NCBI GenBank assembly: GCA_964625225.1
Contig: CAZVAR010000162.1
Location: 1 to 7,480, forward strand
Direction: 5' to 3'
Length of the DNA stretch: 7,480 nt
Source: CAZVAR01 sp964625225
GTDB lineage: Bacteria > Pseudomonadota > Alphaproteobacteria > JAJUGE01
Of the stretch, positions 1 to 7,480 are shown in pieces. Positions within the stretch are counted from its first letter, which is position 1, and each line of letters starts with the position of its first letter. The translations under genes were made by a program, and so were the position numbers. The notes under the pieces were generated by a model, which saw nothing but the letters and a program-made list of their open reading frames with translations, ran no database searches and was not told the DNA's origin.

Positions 1-1
1 C

Positions 2-2272
<2,271 letters not shown>

Positions 2273-2605
2273 GCGCGAACCGAGCCAGATGTTCGTCGCG
2301 CCGCCTATTCGGCCATACCCGGGCTTGAAACGGGCATCCGGTGGCGGCAGACCCAGTGCCGATCGCCCCCGACCGTGGGGTCGAGCCCGGCATCGACAGG
2401 AACGGAGCGAAGATGAGAGAAGGCAGGCACGCCCGCTGCAGGCAACCGTCCCGTGCCCTCCGCCTTCCCGGACGGCACGGTCCCGGCGCAAGACCGGTTC
2501 CGTCCCTGTTCCGGCGACGCATGCCACCCATGCAATGCGCGCAATTGTCGCCGTCCCATACGGCACCGTAGGGTTCGTACGGCTTCATCTCCGAAATAGC
2601 GTGCC
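2273..2605. other. 333-base intergenic region without a convincing gene
   Basis: The region lies between the hydantoinase gene and the MFS gene. Short open frames occur on both strands but they are Arg/Pro-rich, overlap each other and match no family I recognise, so I treat them as GC-driven chance ORFs. It contains small inverted repeats: CGACC-GTGG-GGTCG at 2370-2383, enclosed by a long-range pair (CCGGGCT at 2319-2325 with AGCCCGG at 2384-2390), and GCCGT-CCCAT-ACGGC at 2550-2564 just upstream of the MFS start. There is no T-tract next to any stem. I recognise no known riboswitch class here. It may serve as terminator plus promoter region. Confidence 0.6.
2545..2574 (+). promoter_or_regulatory. 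Weak sigma70-like promoter candidate for the MFS-ridA pair
   Basis: TTGTCG (2545-2550) matches four of six -35 consensus bases, and TAGGGT (2569-2574) matches three of six -10 bases with an 18-base spacer. This would start transcription about 25 bases before the MFS ATG. The hairpin at 2550-2564 lies within the spacer. The match is poor and could be chance; it is listed because some promoter is expected in this gap. Confidence 0.2.
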
Positions 2606-3856
2606 ATGACCGCAGCAGCACCTTCGGCGGGCGGCGACCCGGTTCGGGTCCACACCCTGTCCATCCTGATCGGCGCCTCGCTCATGATGAGCCTCAGCAT
2701 GGGCATGCGCCAGAGCCTGGGGCTGTTCCTAAACCCGGTCACGCAGGATCTCGGGATCAGCGCCGCCGACTTCACCTTCGCGCTGGCGATCCAGAACATC
2801 GTCTGGGGCGTGACACAGCCCTTCGTCGGCGCCCTGGCGGACCGGTTCGGCTGTCGTCTGGTGGCGGTGTCCGGCGCCCTGATCTACGCGGCCGGGCTCG
2901 CGCTCACGATGGCGGCGAACGGGCCGTTGGAATTGACGGTCGGCGCCGGCCTGCTGATCGGGATCGCCCTGTCCTGCACGACATCCGGGATCGCCATGAG
3001 CGCGAGTGCCCGCGCCGTCTCGCCGGCGGCGCGCAGCATGGTGCTCGGTATCGTCTCGGGCGCCGGGTCGATCGGGACCTTCGTCGCCGCGCCCCTGGCG
3101 CAGAGCCTGATCGCCAGCGACGGCTGGCAGATCGCGCTGGCGGCCTATATCGGGCTCGCGGCCGTGATGCTGCCGGCGGCCTTCCTGACCGGCGGCGCCG
3201 ACCGCCTGCCGCCGCAGACCTTCTCCGGTGAGGCGGGAAGCATGTCGCGCGCGCTCGCGGAGGCATTCGGCCACGGCGGCTATCTGATCATGTCGGCGGC
3301 CTTCTTCGTCTGCGGGCTGCAGCTCGTCTTCATCACCAACCATCTGCCGAACTACATCGCCGACTGCGGCCTCGACCCGATGCTGGGCGCGCAGACGCTG
3401 GCACTGATCGGCATCTTCAACGTGGCCGGCTCCTATCTGTTCGGCTGGCTCGGCGGCCGCTATCCCAAGCACCTGCTGTTGGGCCTCATCTACATTCTGC
3501 GCTCCCTGATCATCACCGCCTATTTCATGCTGCCGGTCAGCTACGCCTCGACCCTGATGTTCGGTGCGGCCATGGGAATGCTCTGGCTCGGCGTCGTGCC
3601 GCTGGTGAACGGTCTGGTCGCGCAGATCTTCGGCCTCCGCTTCATGGCGATGCTGACGGGGATCGCCTTCTTCAGCCACCAGGTCGGCTCGTTCCTCGGC
3701 GCCTGGGGCGGCGGACTGATCTATGACGGGCTCGGTTCCTACGACCTCGCCTGGAAGGCGGCGGTGGCGATCGGCTTGATCGCGGGCGTCGCGCAGCTTC
3801 TGATGAACGACCGGCCGACGCCGCGCATGGCGACGGCCGCGAACATGGCGACGTGA
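2606..3856 (+). CDS. MFS transporter (12 TM), monocarboxylate/small organic acid-like
   Basis: A 416-residue inner-membrane secondary transporter of the major facilitator superfamily. Hydrophobic segments are spaced as expected for 12 helices, beginning at about residue 16 (HTLSILIGASLMM). The loop 2-3 motif A is clear (GALADRFGCRLV, 75-86), with its weaker half-repeat after helix 8 (GWLGGRYPKHL, 280-290). Helix 5 carries a glycine-rich antiporter-like segment ending in proline (about 148-163). The start RQSLGLFLNPVTQDLG resembles carriers of the oxalate/formate and monocarboxylate type, but the substrate cannot be read from sequence. An in-frame TAG at 2597-2599 rules out an upstream start, so the ATG at 2606 is the most upstream start possible; no clear Shine-Dalgarno sequence precedes it. 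The stop is followed 11 bases later by the RidA-like start, so the two are very likely co-transcribed. Confidence 0.9.
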   Translation: MTAAAPSAGGDPVRVHTLSILIGASLMMSLSMGMRQSLGLFLNPVTQDLGISAADFTFALAIQNIVWGVTQPFVGALADRFGCRLVAVSGALIYAAGLALTMAANGPLELTVGAGLLIGIALSCTTSGIAMSASARAVSPAARSMVLGIVSGAGSIGTFVAAPLAQSLIASDGWQIALAAYIGLAAVMLPAAFLTGGADRLPPQTFSGEAGSMSRALAEAFGHGGYLIMSAAFFVCGLQLVFITNHLPNYIADCGLDPMLGAQTLALIGIFNVAGSYLFGWLGGRYPKHLLLGLIYILRSLIITAYFMLPVSYASTLMFGAAMGMLWLGVVPLVNGLVAQIFGLRFMAMLTGIAFFSHQVGSFLGAWGGGLIYDGLGSYDLAWKAAVAIGLIAGVAQLLMNDRPTPRMATAANMAT

Positions 3857-3857
3857 G

Positions 3858-3863
3858 GGAGGA
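3858..3863 (+). promoter_or_regulatory. Shine-Dalgarno sequence deciding the RidA-like start
   Basis: GGAGGA directly after the MFS stop codon, 4 bases before the ATG at 3868. A GTG at 3853 in the same frame would overlap the MFS stop and add five charged residues (MREER), but these are just the translation of the ribosome binding site. The ATG also begins at the usual family N terminus. Confidence 0.75.
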
Positions 3864-3867
3864 ACGA

Positions 3868-4257
3868 ATGCTGAAGCGGCTGAACCCGAGCACCGTGCCG
3901 AAGCCGACCTCGCCCTACAGTCAGGCGGTCGAGGCGGCGCCGGGCCTGCGCTGGCTGCACATCTCGGGGCAGGTCGGCGTCGACCCGTCCGGCAGGGTGT
4001 TGGACGGTGCGGAAGCGCAGCTCGAGCAGATCTGGCGGAACATTCTGGCGATTCTCGAGTCGGCCGGCATGGGCCCGCACGATCTGGTCAAGGTGACGGT
4101 GCTGCTGACGCGCAAGGAGGACATCCCGCTGTCGCGGCAGGTCCGGCAGCGAATGCTGCAGGGCGCGGAGCCGGCCTCGACCCTGATGGTCGTGGCCGGC
4201 CTCGCGAACCCCGACTATCTGGCCGAGATCGAGGCGATCGCAGCCAAGGCGCCGTAG
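3868..4257 (+). CDS. RidA/YjgF/YER057c/UK114 family protein lacking the catalytic arginine
   Basis: A 129-residue small cytoplasmic protein of the Rid family, which normally forms trimers and in the RidA subgroup hydrolyses reactive enamine/imine intermediates. Family features are the N-terminal SPYSQAVEA (15-23), ISGQVGVDPSGRV (32-44), the helix EQIWRNILAILESAG (53-67), VKVTVLLTRKEDI (75-87), and the C-terminal signature EPASTLMVVAGL...AEIEAIA (101-125). In canonical RidA the signature has Arg after Pro-Ala (Arg105 in the E. coli protein), which holds the substrate carboxylate. Here that position is Ser104. This suggests one of the Rid subgroups without demonstrated 2-aminoacrylate deaminase activity. 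It lies 11 bases after the MFS gene and is probably translationally coupled to it, suggesting a role in the metabolism of what that carrier moves. Start chosen at the ATG preceded by GGAGGA. Confidence 0.9.
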   Translation: MLKRLNPSTVPKPTSPYSQAVEAAPGLRWLHISGQVGVDPSGRVLDGAEAQLEQIWRNILAILESAGMGPHDLVKVTVLLTRKEDIPLSRQVRQRMLQGAEPASTLMVVAGLANPDYLAEIEAIAAKAP

Positions 4258-4272
4258 CCGACAGGGTCCCGC

Positions 4273-4295
4273 CGCGCTCCGGGCCTCAGAGCGCG
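4273..4295. terminator. Possible bidirectional terminator hairpin between converging genes
   Basis: CGCGCTC (4273-4279) pairs with GAGCGCG (4289-4295) around a 9-base loop: a 7-bp stem in the 28-base gap between the ridA-like stop and the SWFGD-BON stop, reaching slightly into the latter's end. There is no T-run on either side, so intrinsic termination is uncertain. Confidence 0.3.
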
Positions 4296-5197
4296 CCGGT
4301 CGAGCCGGTTGTCCCCCGGGTCGTAGCCCTGGTGCTCGCGCTCTCGGCCGATTCGGTCGTCATGGCCGCGCCCTGCACGCGCAGATTGTTCTGGACGTGA
4401 CGCACGCCGGAGACGTCGTCGGCCAGGTCCTCGGCGCGGCGCTTGTCGGCCCGGACGTTGACGGTTCCGCTCAGCGTCACCTCGCAACCTTTGACCGAGA
4501 CCTCGATGTCGGACGCGTCGAGATAGGGATCGTCGGTCAACCGGTCGCTGACATCCTCGCGGATGCGGTCGTCCGACCGGGTATAGCCGCGCGGGCCGCG
4601 GCCGCGATGATGCGCGGCGCTCTCGTCGCCGCGCAGCGCGTCCATCCGGCGGCGGCGCTCGGCATCCTCGTCGCCGAACCAGGAGGCGACCTCGTCGCCG
4701 GCCCGCGCGAAGAAGCCGCGATCCTCTTCGCCGTGACCGTACCGGCCGTACCGGCCCTCCTCGTGACCGCGACGGCTCCAGCCCTCGGGGCCGTAGCCGT
4801 AGCTGTAGTCGCGGTCGGGCGACCGGTAACCGCGGCCGATCTCGCCGCGGTAATAGTCCCCGGCCCAGCCCAACCGGCCCTGACCCTCGTAGCCGCCCGA
4901 CGCGCCGTAGCCGCCCCGATCGGACCGGCCGCCGCGGTAACCGTGGCCGCCCTGGCCATAGCCGCCCTGGCCGCGCCCGCCACCGCCGTACCAGCCGCCA
5001 CGCGGCTCCGTGTAGCCGGTCTCGTAGTTCGGCCCGTGTTCCTCGCCGCGGCGGCCGCCGCCATAATCGCCGTACGCGCCATAGCCGGTGCTGCCATAGT
5101 CCGGGCGGTGCCGGCCGTGCGCCGTCTGCTGGTGCCACTCGTCATCGCGACGCCAGCGATCCTGATCGTCCCGCCAACGATGTTCGTAGTCTGCCAT
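4286..5197 (-). CDS. SWFGD-BON domain protein with Gly/Tyr-rich low-complexity region
   Basis: A 303-residue protein with no signal peptide or membrane helix, so probably cytoplasmic unless anchored otherwise. In order: a charged Trp-rich N terminus (HRWRDDQDRWRRDDEW, 6-21); a Gly/Tyr/Arg-rich, probably disordered region (about 34-156); a conserved-looking block FFARAGDEVASWFGDEDAERRRRMD (split as FFARAGDEVA at 162-171 and SWFGDEDAERRRRMD at 172-186); a BON domain (about 208-275, with DIEVSVKGCEVTLSGTV and its central Gly); and a Ser/Thr/Ala-rich tail (276-303). BON domains bind membranes or ligands in osmotic-shock and secretin-related proteins; the SWFGD block is, to my knowledge, found in alphaproteobacterial BON proteins of unknown function. 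The start has an excellent AGGAGG eight bases upstream, which excludes the open extension running on to 5917. The gene is monocistronic, with an EcfG-like promoter upstream suggesting general stress control. Biochemical function unknown. Confidence 0.85.
   Translation of the reverse strand: MADYEHRWRDDQDRWRRDDEWHQQTAHGRHRPDYGSTGYGAYGDYGGGRRGEEHGPNYETGYTEPRGGWYGGGGRGQGGYGQGGHGYRGGRSDRGGYGASGGYEGQGRLGWAGDYYRGEIGRGYRSPDRDYSYGYGPEGWSRRGHEEGRYGRYGHGEEDRGFFARAGDEVASWFGDEDAERRRRMDALRGDESAAHHRGRGPRGYTRSDDRIREDVSDRLTDDPYLDASDIEVSVKGCEVTLSGTVNVRADKRRAEDLADDVSGVRHVQNNLRVQGAAMTTESAESASTRATTRGTTGSTGAL
4730..5098 (-). repeat. Low-complexity Gly/Tyr/Arg coding repeat region
   Basis: This encodes about residues 34-156 of the SWFGD-BON protein, with irregular GYG, GGYGQGG, GGYRG and GRYG units. 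Short exact DNA repeats are visible: a 9-base unit twice in tandem (GTACCGGCC at 4739-4747 and 4748-4756), and a 12-base piece (GCCGCCCTGGCC) repeated with a 15-base period at 4946 and 4961. This is the pattern expected of a tract that grows and shrinks by slippage. Confidence 0.7.
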
Positions 5198-5205
5198 GGG
5201 AGAAG

Positions 5206-5211
5206 CCTCCT
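5206..5211 (-). promoter_or_regulatory. Shine-Dalgarno sequence of the SWFGD-BON gene
   Basis: On the - strand this reads AGGAGG, inside GAGAGGAGG, eight bases before the ATG at 5197. It fixes the start and argues against the much longer open frame upstream. Confidence 0.85.
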
Positions 5212-5277
5212 CTCGCGCGATGCAGGGTTGCGGTGCCGATGCCGATGTCGGCCAGCGGCACATCACCGCGCCGGTAG

Positions 5278-5295
5278 CGGCACAACACTGTGCCG
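5278..5295. promoter_or_regulatory. Inverted repeat, possible operator over the EcfG-like -10
   Basis: CGGCACA-ACAC-TGTGCCG: two perfect 7-base arms (5278-5284 and 5289-5295) around a 4-base spacer, in the divergent intergenic region. The spacer covers most of the -10 element of the stress promoter, so a protein bound here could block it. I cannot assign it to a regulator family. It could also form a small hairpin near the start of the transcript or be chance. Confidence 0.35.
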
Positions 5296-5309
5296 GTCGG
5301 GCCGGTTCC
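5284..5309 (-). promoter_or_regulatory. EcfG (general stress sigma factor)-type promoter of the SWFGD-BON gene
   Basis: On the - strand GGAAC (5309-5305) is followed after exactly 17 bases by TGTT (5287-5284). The alphaproteobacterial EcfG consensus is GGAAC, 16-17 bases, then (C)GTT, so the -35 is perfect, the spacing is right, and three of the four -10 bases match. The start of transcription would fall near 5277, leaving a leader of about 80 bases before the ATG at 5197. The orientation and the position fit the downstream gene, whose domain type is plausible for a stress regulon. Confidence 0.6.
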
Positions 5310-5333
5310 GCGGCCGTCACGAGGGAGGGAGAT

Positions 5334-5349
5334 CCGGGCGATCGCCCGG
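5334..5349. promoter_or_regulatory. Perfect 16-bp palindrome in the divergent intergenic region
   Basis: CCGGGCGATCGCCCGG is fully self-complementary with no spacer, centred between 5341 and 5342. It lies about 25 bases upstream of the EcfG-like -35 and about 90 bases upstream of the FAD oxidase start, a plausible place for a dimeric regulator site. No family assigned. Confidence 0.3.
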
Positions 5350-5438
5350 CCGCGATCGACGGCTTCGCGTCCTTCTCCCGGAGCCGCCCGATCGAGGCTA
5401 CATTAGGACGGCAGGCAATCTCGGGCCCGGAGCAGACC

Positions 5439-6839
5439 ATGACCTTGCAAGCCGTGCCGCACGGCGAAACACCCGAGCCGGCGGCGATCTGCGAGCTTCG
5501 CCGACTCCTCGGCGAGCGCCTCTCGACCAATGCCAGCGTGCGCGCCCGGCACGGCAAGGACGAGTCCTTCCACGAGGCGCATGCCCCGGACGCCGTCGCC
5601 TTCGCCGCCAGCACCGAGGAGGTTGCCGAGATCGTCCGCGTCTGCGCGCGCCACGGAGTGCCGGTCATCCCGTACGGCACCGGGACCTCGCTCGAGGGCC
5701 ATGTGGCGGCGCTGCGCGGCGGCGTCTGCATCGACCTTTCGGGAATGGACACGGTGCTGCGGGTCAGCCCGGAGGACATGGACGCGACCGTCCAGGCCGG
5801 CGTCACGCGCAAACGGCTCAACGAGCATCTGCGCGACACCGGCCTCTTCTTTCCGATCGACCCGGGCGCGGACGCCAGCATCGGCGGCATGACGGCGACC
5901 CGGGCCTCCGGCACCAACGCGGTGCGCTACGGCACCATGCGCGAGAACGTGCTGGGGCTGACGGTGGTGCTGGCCGACGGCCGGGTTATCCGGACCGGCG
6001 GCCGCGCCCGCAAGTCGTCGGCCGGCTACGATCTGACCCGCCTGTTCGTCGGCTCCGAGGGAACGTTGGGCGTCATCACCGAGGTCACGGTGCGGCTCTA
6101 CGGCATTCCCGAGGCGATCTCCTCCGCGGTTTGCCCGTTCCCGACCCTGGTCGATGCCACGCGCACCGTGATCGAGACGATCCAGTCCGGAATCCCGGTC
6201 GCCCGGATGGAGCTGCTCGACGAGGTGCAGATGGGGGCGATCAACCGGTACTCGAAGCTCGACTACACGGTCGCGCCGACGCTCTTCTTCGAGTTCCACG
6301 GCACGCCGCGCGGGGTCGAGGAGCAGGCCGAGATGGTGAAGGCCATCGCGGCCGAGCACGGTGGCGGCAACTTCCGCTGGTCGGCCTCGCCCGAGGAGCG
6401 CAACCGTCTATGGCAGGCTCGGCACGACGCCTTCTATGCGGCGCTGGCGATGCGTCCCGGTGCGCAGGGCTGGCCCACCGACGTCTGCGTGCCGATCTCG
6501 CGCCTCGCCGAATGCATCGCCGAGACCCAGGAGGACCTCAAGTCGGCGCCCTTCCCAGTCCCCATCGTCGGTCACGCGGGTGACGGCAATTTTCACTTGG
6601 TGTATGTGATTGACCCGGCCGATCCGGCCGAGATCGAGGCCGCCACCCGGATCAACGACCGCCTCGTGATGCGCGCCCTCGCGATGGGCGGCACCTGCAC
6701 CGGAGAGCACGGCGTCGGCTACGGCAAGATCAAGTTCCTCGAGGCCGAACATGGCGACAGCCTCTCCGTGATGCGCGCCATCAAGCAGGCGCTCGACCCG
6801 CAGAACCTGATGAACCCGGGCAAGGTGGTGCCGTGCTGA
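5439..6839 (+). CDS. FAD-linked oxidase, D-lactate dehydrogenase (cytochrome) type
   Basis: A 466-residue flavoprotein of the VAO/PCMH superfamily that oxidises a D-2-hydroxyacid, most likely D-lactate or a relative, to the 2-oxoacid and passes electrons to a quinone or cytochrome. The FAD_binding_4 domain spans about 48-222: PYGTGTSLEGH (78-88), PIDPGADASIGGMTATRAS (139-157), then SGTNAVRYG (157-165) and GSEGTLGVITE (205-215). The FAD-oxidase C-terminal domain spans about 224-464, with HAGDGNFH (379-386) and CTGEHGVGYGK (420-430), which supply the metal-binding His and Glu residues, and the closing DPQNLMNPGKV (453-463). Length is typical. The ATG at 5439 has GGAG six bases upstream and begins at the family's usual N terminus; the open frame continues back to 5196 but that part is non-coding in character. 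GlcD-type glycolate oxidase subunit or D-2-hydroxyglutarate dehydrogenase are alternatives; no GlcE/GlcF genes are adjacent, which favours a stand-alone enzyme. Confidence 0.88.
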   Translation: MTLQAVPHGETPEPAAICELRRLLGERLSTNASVRARHGKDESFHEAHAPDAVAFAASTEEVAEIVRVCARHGVPVIPYGTGTSLEGHVAALRGGVCIDLSGMDTVLRVSPEDMDATVQAGVTRKRLNEHLRDTGLFFPIDPGADASIGGMTATRASGTNAVRYGTMRENVLGLTVVLADGRVIRTGGRARKSSAGYDLTRLFVGSEGTLGVITEVTVRLYGIPEAISSAVCPFPTLVDATRTVIETIQSGIPVARMELLDEVQMGAINRYSKLDYTVAPTLFFEFHGTPRGVEEQAEMVKAIAAEHGGGNFRWSASPEERNRLWQARHDAFYAALAMRPGAQGWPTDVCVPISRLAECIAETQEDLKSAPFPVPIVGHAGDGNFHLVYVIDPADPAEIEAATRINDRLVMRALAMGGTCTGEHGVGYGKIKFLEAEHGDSLSVMRAIKQALDPQNLMNPGKVVPC

Positions 6840-6860
6840 TCGCCGTCGCAACGGCCCGGC

Positions 6861-6901
6861 TGACCGGACCGGTCACGCGCTCCCGTCGTCCGGCCGCGCG
6901 T
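6861..6901. terminator. GC-rich hairpins between converging FAD oxidase and ABC ATPase genes
   Basis: Two adjacent stems lie in the 81-base gap: TGACCG-GAC-CGGTCA (6861-6875, 6-bp stem) and ACGCGC (6875-6880) paired with GCGCGT (6896-6901) around 15 bases. They share base 6875, so not every pair can form at once. Position suits termination from both sides, but no T-run follows either. Confidence 0.3.
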
Positions 6902-6920
6902 CCGGGGCCGTGATCGTACC

Positions 6921-7480
<560 letters not shown>

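Noticed and set aside
2399..2420. GGAAC at 2399-2403 as a second EcfG promoter, for the MFS gene
   Set aside because: No GTT occurs at 16-17 bases downstream, so only half the promoter is present.
2480..2512. Two GTTCC sequences (GGAAC on the - strand) at 2497-2501 and 2508-2512 as EcfG promoters
   Set aside because: Neither has a GTT at the right spacing, and there is no - strand gene downstream of them.
5372..5404. sigma70 promoter for the FAD oxidase gene around TACATT (5399-5404)
   Set aside because: The -10-like hexamer has no acceptable -35 partner at 16-18 bases, so it is not listed as a feature, although a promoter must exist somewhere in this region.
5196..5438. Upstream start of the FAD oxidase at 5196
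   Set aside because: It would add 81 residues unlike the family N terminus, and would overlap the BON start codon and all the regulatory signals. ATG 5439 has GGAG at good spacing and gives the usual length.
5198..5917. N-terminal extension of the SWFGD-BON frame up to 5917 on the - strand
   Set aside because: The extra 240 codons run antisense through the FAD oxidase coding region and resemble no family. The ATG at 5197 has a near-perfect Shine-Dalgarno sequence and the promoter candidate lies within the extension.
4397..6583. Long + strand open frame of 728 codons crossing the SWFGD-BON gene and the FAD oxidase gene
   Set aside because: It lies antisense to the BON gene and out of frame with the FAD oxidase. 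Its translation is Ala/Val-rich then Arg/Gly-rich with no recognisable domain, as expected for shadow frames in GC-rich DNA. Both overlapped genes have strong family matches.

Overview
This is a GC-rich, densely coded chromosomal stretch. The base composition, the gene families and an EcfG-type general-stress promoter together suggest an alphaproteobacterium, probably from the soil or plant-associated Rhodospirillales/Rhizobiales range. Genus cannot be told from the window. Most of the content is catabolic and transport housekeeping. The one less ordinary gene encodes a Gly/Tyr-rich SWFGD-BON protein. I see no mobile elements, CRISPR arrays, rRNA or tRNA.

Layout on the + strand, left half: (1) the 3' part of a large hydantoinase/5-oxoprolinase gene with HyuA and HyuB domains fused in one frame, cut by the left edge; (2) a 333-base gap with small hairpins and only a weak promoter candidate; (3) a 12-TM major facilitator transporter, followed 11 bases later by (4) a small RidA/YjgF-family protein with its own strong Shine-Dalgarno sequence, forming a two-gene operon. 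The RidA homologue lacks the arginine needed for classical imine deaminase activity.

Right half: (5) on the - strand, converging with ridA, a 303-residue protein with a charged Trp-rich N terminus, a long Gly/Tyr/Arg-rich low-complexity region, an SWFGD motif and a C-terminal BON domain; (6) diverging from it on the + strand, a 466-residue FAD-linked oxidase of the D-lactate dehydrogenase (cytochrome) type; (7) on the - strand, converging with it, the C-terminal part of a MalK/UgpC-type ABC transporter ATPase cut by the right edge. The 241-base divergent region between (5) and (6) holds the best regulatory signals: an EcfG-like promoter (GGAAC-N17-TGTT) pointing into the BON gene, an inverted repeat over its -10 element, and a perfect 16-bp palindrome nearer the FAD oxidase gene.

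How the genes may work together is inference. The oxoprolinase-like hydrolase, MFS carrier, RidA-like protein, hydroxyacid oxidase and ABC ATPase look like uptake and oxidation functions for small organic or amide compounds. They do not form one operon. The SWFGD-BON gene appears to be an independent stress-regulated gene set among them.
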